This document shows, piece after piece, positions 1 through 6,089 of a stretch of 34,389 bases of DNA; within the stretch, counting starts at the first letter, position 1, and the number at the start of each line of letters is the position of its first letter. A program made the translations under genes and the position numbers. This DNA is from a virus, in IMG/VR virus record IMGVR_UViG_3300031673_000261, positions 1 through 34,389 of that record. One strand, written 5' to 3'. The notes under the pieces were generated by a model that did not search any database, was not told the DNA's origin, and saw only the letters and a program-made list of their open reading frames with translations.

Positions 1-2
1 GC

Positions 3-215
3 AAAACAGGCGAAAACATCAATCAATATCTGGGCAAGGGCGACCCGCTATTCGTTGAAGGTCGGCTAACCCTCGACCAGTGGGAAGCTCAGGACGGAAC
101 GAAGCGGAGCAAGCACAAGGTCGCTGTTCAAAGTTTCCAGTTTATAGGTGGTAAATCTAATCAGGATACCCAACAACAGGCAAGGCAAGTATCTGATGAT
201 GATATACCCTTTTAG
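3..215 (+). CDS. ssb: Single-stranded DNA-binding protein, 3' part
   Basis: The reading frame is open from base 3, so the N-terminal half lies outside the window. The visible 70 residues hold the end of the OB fold (GKGDPLFVEGRL, then LDQWEAQDG and HKVAVQSFQF). A short Q-rich linker follows, and the protein ends in DDDIPF, the acidic tail that SSB uses to recruit replication and repair proteins. The OB-fold ending plus this tail is diagnostic of bacterial-type SSB. It should coat single-stranded phage DNA during replication. A small unknown gene follows after 16 bases. Confidence 0.88.
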   Translation, partial: KTGENINQYLGKGDPLFVEGRLTLDQWEAQDGTKRSKHKVAVQSFQFIGGKSNQDTQQQARQVSDDDIPF

Positions 216-231
216 TAAAGAAAGGAATCAA

Positions 232-426
232 ATGGTAAGAGTAAAAGTAGGAGAAAGTTGTAGTGGTTACCTATGGTGGTATGGAATTTACGAAGCCAAG
301 AAAGAGCGTATGCGTGGCAGAATTTACTATGAACGCAAAGGAAATGCTAGCCGTGGCGCCAAGGCAATGGCCAAGAAAATCGGCGTAAAGTATTCAGACG
401 AAATCATAAAGCAGCACGGTTGTTAG
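232..426 (+). CDS. Small basic protein, unknown function
   Basis: 64 codons. The frame is open upstream to 148, but the ATG at 232 has a Shine-Dalgarno site (AAAGGAATCAA) and lies just after the SSB stop, so it is the better start. The product is rich in Lys, Arg, Tyr and Gly, with two aromatic patches (YLWWYGIY and RIYYERK), and ends in Cys. No family is recognised. Position directly behind ssb suggests co-transcription with replication genes. Reality as a gene is likely from spacing and Shine-Dalgarno; function is unknown. Confidence 0.6.
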   Translation: MVRVKVGESCSGYLWWYGIYEAKKERMRGRIYYERKGNASRGAKAMAKKIGVKYSDEIIKQHGC

Positions 427-446
427 CTTTTCATCACCCTCCTCCG

Positions 447-492
447 AACGGTAAGGGGTTAAGGAGAATCCCTGACCCCAAGCCGTTTTATT
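447..492 (+). terminator. Terminator-like hairpin ahead of the 503 gene
   Basis: Two stacked stems (447-451 with 483-487, and 455-459 with 475-479) are followed directly by TTTTATT. A Shine-Dalgarno site GAAAGGA and the ATG at 503 come next. The shape fits an intrinsic terminator or attenuator on the plus strand. The 5-bp stems and the interior loop make it weak, so it may be leaky. Confidence 0.4.
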
Positions 493-502
493 GAAAGGAA
501 CT

Positions 503-760
503 ATGGAAGATAACTTAAAGCAACTCGGTGAAATACATCTCAAAGTTTATGATTCTCCATCTGATGAGAGAGGCGAAGTCAGAATCTTTATAAGCGGAGA
601 GGATAAAGAATTTAAGATGCTGATGATGTCAGCCGAATTTCTGATGCACTTAGTCGCCCAAAAAAGTAATGCTGGTTACGAGCAAGCACTTGAATTGCTT
701 AGGAAAGGAGCAATGACTTATAAAACGACAAACATACCAGATTTATTAGAGGAAACATAA
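503..760 (+). CDS. Small acidic protein, unknown function
   Basis: 85 codons; the ATG at 503 follows GAAAGGAACT. A TTG at 491 is in frame but overlaps the Shine-Dalgarno site, so it is not chosen. The N-terminal half looks beta-stranded (IHLKVYD and VRIFIS). The C-terminal half is helical (EFLMHLVAQ and YEQALELLRKGAM) and the tail is acidic (LLEET). No catalytic or metal motif is seen and no family is recognised. A hairpin lies on each side of the gene. Confidence 0.55.
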   Translation: MEDNLKQLGEIHLKVYDSPSDERGEVRIFISGEDKEFKMLMMSAEFLMHLVAQKSNAGYEQALELLRKGAMTYKTTNIPDLLEET

Positions 761-817
761 GGCGGTGCAAAAGGAAACTGGTCAAAATATCGCCCTGTGT
801 GTGCAGGGAGCACCGCC
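761..817 (+). promoter_or_regulatory. Long stem-loop in the leader of the 842 gene
   Basis: A perfect 8-bp inverted repeat GGCGGTGC (761-768) and GCACCGCC (810-817) encloses a second hairpin, CCCTG (793-797) with CAGGG (804-808). TTACTTTAT and the Shine-Dalgarno site of the next gene follow. It begins right after the stop of the previous gene. It could be an attenuator, a transcript-end stabiliser or a structured leader; the short T-rich stretch makes a strong terminator unlikely. Confidence 0.45.
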
Positions 818-841
818 TTACTTTATAGAAAGGATAAGAAA

Positions 842-1078
842 ATGGATGAAATAGACAGAAGAATAAAAGCCCTTGAAGCCGCAGAGAAAGTGTTTTGTTG
901 GTATTACATTTTCGGTGAAGACAATTTGGCGGCAAGAGATTTGCTTGCTGACTTAGGAAATAGGTTACGAGCTTGTGGCTATTTGAATCTATCAAATCAA
1001 GGATTGCAAACAGATATTTGCCCGATTTGCTTAGATGAAAAACCTATTGACGATTTACATCGTAATTGCGGCAAATAG
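842..1078 (+). CDS. Small zinc-finger-like protein, unknown function
   Basis: 78 codons. The ATG at 842 is preceded by GAAAGGATAAGAAA. An upstream in-frame ATG at 797 lies inside the leader hairpin and lacks a Shine-Dalgarno site, so it was not used. The first 50 residues are helical and charged. The C-terminal part carries CPICLDEKPIDDLHRNCG, a Cys/His cluster (CxxC, then H and C) that could bind one zinc ion. The exact family is not recognised. Confidence 0.55.
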   Translation: MDEIDRRIKALEAAEKVFCWYYIFGEDNLAARDLLADLGNRLRACGYLNLSNQGLQTDICPICLDEKPIDDLHRNCGK

Positions 1079-1107
1079 CCACCGCCTTTTTATAAGCAAG
1101 GAAGCAA

Positions 1108-1566
1108 ATGGCAGTTATACATTATGAATGGCGAAACAAACCACAGCACGTCTTTATTGATGGGAGAGAGTTCAAGTTTAAGAGCCTGATAGAATACCGA
1201 TGGGCGCAGTACCTTCAAAGGCTTTTGGAATTAGAGGCTATTGATTTTTGGGACTACGAGACTACCACCTTTGAATTTACCGAGAGACATCGGACAAAAC
1301 GCCAATATACTCCTGATTTTGAAGTGCGGGAAACTCTTGAGTTCGGATTGAAACAAAAGGTATTCCACGAAGTAAAAACGTCTTTGAGACAGACCGATAT
1401 AAGAAGATTTAAGCTAATGGCTGCTGACTTTCCGCTGGTAACGATGGTCTTGGTACTTCCGTCCTGCAGAACAGGTCGTCAATCTATATTGAGGGGCAAT
1501 GCCCTGAAATATGTAGCTCGGATAGTTTACTGTAACCCGATTTTTAACAAGATGGGCATAAGATAA
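1108..1566 (+). CDS. PD-(D/E)XK-like phage endonuclease
   Basis: 152 codons; the Shine-Dalgarno site is CAAGGAAG. A PD-(D/E)XK core can be read in order: a helix with Glu (SLIEYRWAQYL, about residues 27-37), then YTPDFEV (about 69-75) giving the catalytic Asp, then HEVKTS (about 90-95) giving E-x-K. This arrangement is seen in phage nucleases of the DUF1064 and TnsA-N types. It probably cuts branched or replicating phage DNA, but the substrate cannot be read from the sequence. The gene sits among replication and modification genes, which fits. The nuclease fold is fairly secure; the exact family is not. Confidence 0.6.
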   Translation: MAVIHYEWRNKPQHVFIDGREFKFKSLIEYRWAQYLQRLLELEAIDFWDYETTTFEFTERHRTKRQYTPDFEVRETLEFGLKQKVFHEVKTSLRQTDIRRFKLMAADFPLVTMVLVLPSCRTGRQSILRGNALKYVARIVYCNPIFNKMGIR

Positions 1567-1599
1567 GAGGCAAGGATGCCAGAGAATAAGGAGAAAATA

Positions 1600-1848
1600 A
1601 TGACCTACGCATTCACTATTATCATAACGCCTGAAATAGAAAAAGAAAACGGGTATTTGTACTGTAGTCTTTGCAATACAAAGTTGATGCTCGTGTTGTC
1701 ACCGGGCGATTGGGATGTTGATGACGAGGCTTTTAAGAGTGGCGAAGAAAAACTGGATGATTATCCAGATGAAGTATTTGTAGGTGAAGTTACTGGTCAT
1801 TATTGTACATCTTGTCAAGCCTTAACGAGTATGTCATATAATTATTGA
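1600..1848 (+). CDS. Small zinc-ribbon protein, unknown function
   Basis: 82 codons. The ATG at 1600 is preceded by AAGGAGAAAAT, a better site than the one before the in-frame ATG at 1576. Two Cys pairs (YCSLCN near residue 23 and YCTSCQ near residue 72) flank an acidic middle section, as in a zinc ribbon with a long insertion. No enzyme motif is present. It may be a DNA- or protein-binding accessory factor; this is inference from the metal site only. Confidence 0.55.
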   Translation: MTYAFTIIITPEIEKENGYLYCSLCNTKLMLVLSPGDWDVDDEAFKSGEEKLDDYPDEVFVGEVTGHYCTSCQALTSMSYNY

Positions 1849-1857
1849 GAGGCACGG

Positions 1858-1977
1858 ATGCCGACTGAGAAGATGATGACTGAGGAATTAACTGAGCAGG
1901 AAAAACAGAAAGCAAAGGAGCTACATGATGATAAATTGTTAATGATATGGCAAAAATTGAAATCAATAAATTCGTAA
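1858..1977 (+). CDS. Possible 39-codon helical peptide
   Basis: The ATG at 1858 follows GAGAGGCACGG. The frame runs to a TAA at 1977 and overlaps the methyltransferase start by 31 bases. The peptide is almost wholly charged and helical (TEELTEQEKQKAKELHDDK). It could be a real leader peptide whose translation brings ribosomes to the methyltransferase start, or a chance frame. Evidence is only the Shine-Dalgarno site and spacing. Confidence 0.35.
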   Translation: MPTEKMMTEELTEQEKQKAKELHDDKLLMIWQKLKSINS

Positions 1978-2669
1978 ACACAATTATATGCGGCGACTGC
2001 TTGGATATACTTAAAGAATTTCCAGATTCGTGTGTGGACTTAGTGCTGACTGACCCGCCGTATAATGAAGTCAATAGGCCAAATTCAGGCTTGCGGTCTT
2101 TTGATAAAGGAATTGCAGATAGTCTTGAGGTAGATATTCCTATTGTTGCAAAAATTCTTGATAAATTATGTCGTGGGTCAATTTATGTATGGTGTGGCAC
2201 AGAGCAAGTTTCTTTTTGGCGGCGGGAATTTGTTTCTTTCGGTTTAAGTACAAGACAATGTATCTGGGAAAAAACAAACCCGTCTCCAATAAATGGCCAA
2301 TATTTATGGTTATCAAATATAGAGAACTGCATATTTGCAAAAAAACCAAGAGCTACTTTTACCCATATATGTGATGGCGCAGTTTGGCGAGCACCAACTG
2401 AAAGACGGCAAATACACCCAACCCAAAAACCGTTATATTTAATGACATATTTGATAAATGCAAGTTCAAGACCAAATGAACTCGTTCTCGACCCTTTCTG
2501 TGGTTCTGGCACTACTTGTGTAGCCGCCAAGATGTTAGGCCGCAGATATATCGGCATAGACATTTCAAGCGATTATTGCGAGATAGCCCGTCAGCGATTA
2601 GAGGCTGTCGATACAGGAGTACCAGTTAAAGAGCAGCGAGCCGGACAGATGGCTCTGGAGTTTGAATGA
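1947..2669 (+). CDS. Adenine-specific DNA methyltransferase (beta class)
   Basis: 240 codons. Motif IV is TDPPYN (residues 35-40) and comes before motif I, DPFCGSGTT (about 182-190). HPTQKP (157-162) marks the start of the AdoMet-binding half. Motif IV before motif I is the beta-class order, and DPPY is typical of N6-adenine enzymes, although N4-cytosine is not excluded. It transfers a methyl group from S-adenosylmethionine to phage DNA, probably to block host restriction; no partner restriction gene is seen. The tail QRAGQMALEFE is shared with the next gene and fits a beta-clamp-binding motif. The stop overlaps the radical SAM start as ATGA, so the two are translationally coupled. Confidence 0.88.
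   Translation: MAKIEINKFVNTIICGDCLDILKEFPDSCVDLVLTDPPYNEVNRPNSGLRSFDKGIADSLEVDIPIVAKILDKLCRGSIYVWCGTEQVSFWRREFVSFGLSTRQCIWEKTNPSPINGQYLWLSNIENCIFAKKPRATFTHICDGAVWRAPTERRQIHPTQKPLYLMTYLINASSRPNELVLDPFCGSGTTCVAAKMLGRRYIGIDISSDYCEIARQRLEAVDTGVPVKEQRAGQMALEFE
2632..2667 (+). repeat. Shared gene-end repeat, copy 1
   Basis: 36 bases covering the last 12 codons of the methyltransferase; 33 of 36 match 3516-3551 at the end of the radical SAM gene. It encodes the tail QRAGQMALEFE. The DNA match is much closer than anything else in the two unrelated genes, so it reflects copying or recombination rather than common descent of the whole genes. Confidence 0.85.
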
Positions 2670-3553
2670 TAATCGGACTTTACAATGTTGATTCTGTTAT
2701 CCCAAACTTAGCATTGATGAAGATAAGCGCATATCACAAAGCTCAAGGCGATATTGTTAAATGGTATCTTCCTTTGGAACATTACGACAAAGTATATGCC
2801 AGTAAAGTATTTACAGATAGTGATTTTGAACCAAAGCCAAATATGATTATTGGTGGCAGTGGATATGAAAAAACAAAGAAATTGCCTCAAGAAATAGATG
2901 ATATAAAGCCCGACTATTCGATATATCCTGATTGTGATTATTCAATAGGATATACAACAAGGGGATGTATCCGAAAATGCGAGTTCTGTTTTGTGCCTGA
3001 AATGGAAGGCAAAATCTATGAATATCGCAAAGTCGCAGATGTATGGCGAGGACAGGGCGATTTAGTATTGCTGGATAATAACATACTTGCAATGCCGAAT
3101 AAGTTTATTGAAGTGTTGGGGTTTTGCGAGACAAACCAAATTCACGTTGACTTCAATCAAGGTTTGGATTGCAGATTAGTAACAAAAAATATAGCTGATT
3201 TAATAAACAAAAAACGAAAACGTTTCACAACTGTAAGATTTGCTTTTGACAATTTGTCTTATATTAAAAGCGTTTATAAAACTTGCGAATTATTAAATGG
3301 TTCGTGCTTTTGGTATGTATATTGTGACGAATGGGAAAATGCTCTTGAGCGATTATTGATATTAAAACGCTTAGGTCAGCGACCCTATTTAATGAGAGAC
3401 AAAAGCGTTAGAGGCCAAAAGAAGTATAATTATTTAGCAAATTGGACAAATAGACAAATGTTATTTCAAAAATTGGATATATATGATTATTTTCCAATTT
3501 ATCACTCAGTCCAACAGCAGCGAGCCGGGCAGCTTGCTCTGGAGTTTGAATAA
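2666..3553 (+). CDS. Radical SAM enzyme of a phage-associated family
   Basis: 295 codons; the start ATG overlaps the methyltransferase stop. The cluster motif CIRKCEFC (Cys 101, 105, 108) is CxxxCxxC, which binds the 4Fe-4S cluster that splits S-adenosylmethionine. The first 95 residues (IIGLYNVDSVIPNLALMKIS, then YDKVYASKVF and GGSGY) resemble the B12-binding-like fold found ahead of many radical SAM cores. Later motifs DNNILA and DFNQGLDCR are typical of this phage-borne family. Its substrate is not known to me. Pairing with a DNA methyltransferase and a shared clamp-motif tail (QLALEF) suggests action on DNA at the replication fork, such as base modification; that is inference. Confidence 0.8.
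   Translation: MIIGLYNVDSVIPNLALMKISAYHKAQGDIVKWYLPLEHYDKVYASKVFTDSDFEPKPNMIIGGSGYEKTKKLPQEIDDIKPDYSIYPDCDYSIGYTTRGCIRKCEFCFVPEMEGKIYEYRKVADVWRGQGDLVLLDNNILAMPNKFIEVLGFCETNQIHVDFNQGLDCRLVTKNIADLINKKRKRFTTVRFAFDNLSYIKSVYKTCELLNGSCFWYVYCDEWENALERLLILKRLGQRPYLMRDKSVRGQKKYNYLANWTNRQMLFQKLDIYDYFPIYHSVQQQRAGQLALEFE
3516..3551 (+). repeat. Shared gene-end repeat, copy 2
   Basis: Second copy of the 2632-2667 repeat, differing at three bases, two of which change the Met codon to Leu. It encodes QRAGQLALEFE at the end of the radical SAM protein. Confidence 0.85.
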
Positions 3554-3568
3554 TAGCAGGGAGGCAAT

Positions 3569-4261
3569 ATGGCAAAACAACCTAAATATGTTCAGCTCGA
3601 AGCGGAGGCATTTCTGGCAGATTTTATGGGAATGACCGCCGAGGAGCGGGGCTGTTATGCCACCATAATTTTCCACCTTTATAAGATGCACGGACGTTGC
3701 ATTTTCGATAAATATGAGCTGGCCGCACTGTGTAATTTGACCGATTTGGAATTTGATAAAGTTTGGCGCAGAATTGGAAAGAAATTTGCAATAAAAAGTT
3801 CAAAACTTTTTCACAAAAGAGTGAGTAAAGAGTTGCACCGCGCACGAGTATTGATGCAAGTCCGTAGCAGAGCAGGACTTAAAGGGGCAGAAACACGATG
3901 GCAAACGCATAGCAAAGCTATAGCTAAAGGTAACGTAAACGTAAACGTAAACGTAAAAGAGAATATTACGAATACGAATACGAAAAGAAAGCCTTCTGCG
4001 GCTACGAATACGCTTCGGAAACTTACCTTTAACGAAGCTCTAATCAGCATTATAAAACCACGCAATCAATCCGACCGCACCTGCTTTCGCAATATCACAA
4101 ACTGGCTTATGGCCGGCTGTTCGAACGGCCGTTTCAATGGGGAAATCTTCGACAGGGTCCTGGACTACGCCAGAGAGGCAAGTGCAGCTCGGAAGCCGGC
4201 GGCTGTACTTTTACATCTGCTTAAAAACGAATTGGAGTATAGGCCTCCGGGCAAGCCCTGA
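3569..4261 (+). CDS. DUF1376-like replication protein
   Basis: 230 codons; the Shine-Dalgarno site is CAGGGAGGC. Residues 1-85 (YVQLEAEAFLADFMGMTAEE, then GCYATIIFHLYKMHG, ending LFHKRVSKEL) fit the DUF1376 domain of phage replication-initiation proteins. A basic patch and a low-complexity linker with repeated Asn-Val then Asn-Thr follow. The last 90 residues form a helical domain (NITNWLMAG and VLDYAREASAARKPAAVLLHLLKNEL), perhaps for helicase or primase contact. It likely helps open the phage origin. The start of the next gene lies 10 bases after its stop. Confidence 0.65.
   Translation: MAKQPKYVQLEAEAFLADFMGMTAEERGCYATIIFHLYKMHGRCIFDKYELAALCNLTDLEFDKVWRRIGKKFAIKSSKLFHKRVSKELHRARVLMQVRSRAGLKGAETRWQTHSKAIAKGNVNVNVNVKENITNTNTKRKPSAATNTLRKLTFNEALISIIKPRNQSDRTCFRNITNWLMAGCSNGRFNGEIFDRVLDYAREASAARKPAAVLLHLLKNELEYRPPGKP
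3930..3985 (+). repeat. Hexamer repeats coding an Asn-Val / Asn-Thr linker
   Basis: About three and a half copies of GTAAAC (3935-3958), followed by about three copies of ACGAAT/ACGAAA (3968-3985), lie inside the DUF1376-like gene. Units of six bases keep the frame, so slippage would change linker length and not switch the gene off. Confidence 0.75.
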
Positions 4262-4275
4262 AAGAAAAATAATGA
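4249..4275 (+). repeat. Cassette-boundary repeat, copy 1
   Basis: GCAAGCCCTGAAAG then AAAAATAATGA at the junction of the DUF1376-like gene and the next gene. It is the most diverged member of the set, with copies at 4418-4440, 4484-4506, 4756-4779 and 5127-5150. Confidence 0.5.
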
Positions 4276-4439
4276 AGAAGAAAATACATTATCCAGTTCT
4301 AATATACAGCGATGTTTTATGTTCGACGGCCTGTAGTCGTCTTTGGTATCGCCCCCGAAAGAAAATAAAACCCAACGAAGTAGATTGCGGTAACTGTAAG
4401 CGAACAAATATTTTCAAGCGAGCCCTGGGAGGAAAATGA
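4272..4439 (+). CDS. Small Cys-containing basic protein, unknown function
   Basis: 55 codons. The frame is open back to 4137 inside the previous gene, but the ATG at 4272 follows GAAAGAAAAATA and lies just past the previous stop, so it is chosen. Four Cys (LCSTAC and DCGNC) and a stretch of Lys and Arg suggest a small metal-binding, possibly nucleic-acid-binding, protein. It ends in ALGGK, the first of three neighbouring genes that end in almost the same way. Confidence 0.5.
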   Translation: MKKKIHYPVLIYSDVLCSTACSRLWYRPRKKIKPNEVDCGNCKRTNIFKRALGGK

Positions 4440-4440
4440 A
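4418..4440 (+). repeat. Cassette-boundary repeat, copy 2
   Basis: GCGAGCCCTGGGAGGAAAATGAA contains the last codons and stop of the 4272 gene and the Shine-Dalgarno site of the next gene. Confidence 0.65.
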
Positions 4441-4779
4441 ATGGATTGGAGTGAATTTCCTAAATCAACATTTTACCACCAAGAACCCAGAAAGGAAAAT
4501 GAAATGGATAGTGGTTATGGATGGTGTCAATCTTGTGGAGCCTTGGTATTCAATAGCCCTCAATGCCATAAATGCGATGGAAAAGTAAAACCCTTTTGTG
4601 TTGATATAATGCTTGTTAAGCAAGCCGAGCGAATCAAAGAGCTTGAGGATGTAATAGCGGCAGCTTTGCGAATTAGTGATTTGTGGACGTTGAAAGAAGT
4701 TGAAACAATGTTTGAAGATGAAGCTAAGGCTCTTTTGTTGATGAAAGAAGGTTTTGAGCAATCCCTGAAAGGAAAATGA
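4441..4779 (+). CDS. Zinc-ribbon plus coiled-coil protein, unknown function
   Basis: 112 codons from the ATG at 4441, or 91 from the ATG at 4504; both have the same upstream sequence, GGAAAATGAAATGGAT (4431-4446 and 4494-4509), so the true start is open. Residues 22-52 carry CQSCG and CHKCDG, a zinc ribbon. A helix with QAERIKELEDVI follows. The last residues are SLKGK. The ERIKELE block recurs three times in the next gene, so the two may pair by coiled coil. No function is recognised. Confidence 0.55.
   Translation: MDWSEFPKSTFYHQEPRKENEMDSGYGWCQSCGALVFNSPQCHKCDGKVKPFCVDIMLVKQAERIKELEDVIAAALRISDLWTLKEVETMFEDEAKALLLMKEGFEQSLKGK
4484..4506 (+). repeat. Cassette-boundary repeat, copy inside the 4441 gene
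   Basis: AACCCAGAAAGGAAAATGAAATG repeats the Shine-Dalgarno and start region found 63 bases upstream, 21 codons apart and in frame. It looks like an internal duplication of a start region or an older gene boundary. Confidence 0.6.
4756..4779 (+). repeat. Cassette-boundary repeat, copy 3
   Basis: 24 bases at the end of the 4441 gene; 23 match 5127-5150. It contains the codons for SLKGK, the stop and the next Shine-Dalgarno site and start. Confidence 0.8.
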
Positions 4780-5150
4780 TGGAAGATGCGCTAATCAAAG
4801 TATTAGAAATTTATGCCGAAACAAATTCACCTGTGACTCAACAATTTTATCAAGGTTTATGTCTCAAAGCTATTGAACGAATCAAAGAGCTTGAGACCGC
4901 AAAAACAATCGGGATACAAGCCTGTGATTTATTAAAAGAGCGAATCAAAGAGCTTGAAAAAGCCGTGGATGAATGGAGGACAAAGGCAGATTCAGAGTTG
5001 GCTATCAACGCGAGGCTGCATACTGAAACGGCAAATTTAGCCAAGCGAATCACAGAGCTTGAGGATGGTTATAGACAGATTCAAGTACTCAATGCCGAAA
5101 GAGATAAAGATATTAAGTGGTTGTGTGAGCAAGCCCTGAAAGGAAAATGA
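4776..5150 (+). CDS. Coiled-coil protein with ERIKELE repeats
   Basis: 124 codons; ATG at 4776 overlaps the previous stop, and a second ATG follows at once at 4779. The protein is one long predicted helix with heptad-like blocks ERIKELE (twice), RITELE, and Leu at regular spacing. The DNA CGAATCAAAGAGCTTGA is found at 4878, 4941 and, with one change, 5046, as well as at 4630 in the previous gene. It ends in ALKGK. It probably forms dimers; no partner or activity can be read. Confidence 0.55.
   Translation: MMEDALIKVLEIYAETNSPVTQQFYQGLCLKAIERIKELETAKTIGIQACDLLKERIKELEKAVDEWRTKADSELAINARLHTETANLAKRITELEDGYRQIQVLNAERDKDIKWLCEQALKGK
5127..5150 (+). repeat. Cassette-boundary repeat, copy 4
   Basis: 24 bases at the end of the 4776 gene, almost identical to 4756-4779, encoding ALKGK, the stop and the next ATG. 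Confidence 0.8.
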
Positions 5151-5368
5151 TAGGTGCAAGGATGTACCAGAAGAAACTAAAACCACGTAAATATACAGAG
5201 ATGATATTGGATAAGCGAGGCGAAGGATTATGGTTTGCCTTTTTGGTTTACAAGAAGAAACTTGAGGAGTTTTACAGAGTAATCAAGGGCAATCAGTGGG
5301 ATGTTGTTCAGGCAGCTCGCATAATCAAGAAAGAACATCACATCAATAAAGCTATACAGATACGATAA
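5147..5368 (+). CDS. Small basic protein, possible regulator
   Basis: 73 codons, start overlapping the previous stop as ATGA, with AAAGGAAA as Shine-Dalgarno site. The second half (QWDVVQAARIIKKEHHINKAIQIR) has the spacing of a short helix-turn-helix such as the Fis-type NVVQAARLL motif, preceded by a charged helix. A DNA-binding role is possible but not shown. It is the last plus-strand gene before the convergent minus-strand cluster. Confidence 0.5.
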   Translation: MIGARMYQKKLKPRKYTEMILDKRGEGLWFAFLVYKKKLEEFYRVIKGNQWDVVQAARIIKKEHHINKAIQIR

Positions 5369-5389
5369 TTCGAGGCCACCACGTCCGTT

Positions 5390-5806
5390 CTAAGGCACGA
5401 ACTCAACACATTTACTATGGCACTCTATACAAATAGGAATTACGTCCAGCCAATGGTTTGGTTTGTATCCGTGCCAATGATGATATTGTTGAGCGGGGCT
5501 TTTACAGCAACGGCAAAGTAAAATATTAGACCGAGCTAATCTTCCAGACTCAATAGCATATTTTACAGCATTCCTGGCTCTTATTTGATTTAGATGGAAA
5601 GACTTAGAACGCTTGTCGGCAATTTTGCCTTTTTTAGTCTTTTGGTATTTTCTATTTGATTTGCAAGAAGTATATTTGCCTTGTGAGCTTTGTTGGTATT
5701 CTTTGCGACAAGATATACAATATATTTGAAGTCCATCTTTTTTACTTTTGTCTTTATGAAATTCATAAATCGTCTTAACTTGTTTACACTTGGAGCATAT
5801 TTTCAT
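5390..5806 (-). CDS. HNH-type endonuclease
   Basis: 138 codons on the minus strand, ATG preceded by GAAAGGTGGTGTGAA. The N-terminal CSKCKQVKTIYEFHKDKS with CISC is the zinc-binding half seen in many phage HNH proteins. A basic middle follows. The C-terminal LCRCCKSPAQQYHHWHGY with HWLDVIPICIECH holds the HH pair and the last His of the beta-beta-alpha-metal site, plus zinc Cys pairs. It likely nicks or cuts DNA, either in packaging or as a homing nuclease. It is the last gene of the minus-strand cluster. Confidence 0.7.
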   Translation of the reverse strand: MKICSKCKQVKTIYEFHKDKSKKDGLQIYCISCRKEYQQSSQGKYTSCKSNRKYQKTKKGKIADKRSKSFHLNQIRARNAVKYAIESGRLARSNILLCRCCKSPAQQYHHWHGYKPNHWLDVIPICIECHSKCVEFVP

Positions 5807-5840
5807 TTCACACCACCTTTCAAGTTATCGTTAAACTTTC

Positions 5841-5856
5841 AGCATACACCAAGCCG
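5841..5856 (-). repeat. Minus-strand leader repeat, copy 1
   Basis: AGCATACACCAAGCCG on the plus strand. On the minus strand it lies upstream of the endonuclease gene, 35 to 50 bases before the start. It is the diverged copy of the set with 6341-6358 and 6563-6580. Confidence 0.5.
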
Positions 5857-5862
5857 TTAAAG

Positions 5863-6060
5863 TTAATGTACACATTTGACGCAATTATCCAAACGACTAC
5901 ATCTTCCATTGTATATGTTCGTGTTGCAAATATTACAAAGAGAACAATAATGGTTTACGCAGAACTGGCATAAGAGGACGGGCTTGCCGCTTTCTGTAAA
6001 AGCTTCGATTAAATGCTCTGTTTCATTACCGCATTCTTTGCATTGTGTTTGCTCTGTCAT
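5863..6060 (-). CDS. Small double zinc-finger protein, unknown function
   Basis: 65 codons on the minus strand. There are five Cys pairs or near pairs: CKEC, CQFC, CSLC, CNIC and CVKC. It also has a central His, and would bind two or more zinc ions. The Shine-Dalgarno site is GAAGGGATAG. Such small zinc proteins are common in phage accessory clusters. No closer match is recognised. Confidence 0.55.
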   Translation of the reverse strand: MTEQTQCKECGNETEHLIEAFTESGKPVLLCQFCVNHYCSLCNICNTNIYNGRCSRLDNCVKCVH

Positions 6061-6089
6061 TTTTCTATCCCTTCATAAAGTGTTAATGG

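Noticed and set aside
3930-3985. Short tandem repeats considered as a CRISPR remnant or a phase switch
   Set aside because: There are no spacers, and six-base units cannot shift the reading frame.
5369-5389. Search for a shared terminator between the convergent genes
   Set aside because: The gap is only 21 bases and no stem-loop with a T-tract could be read on either strand.
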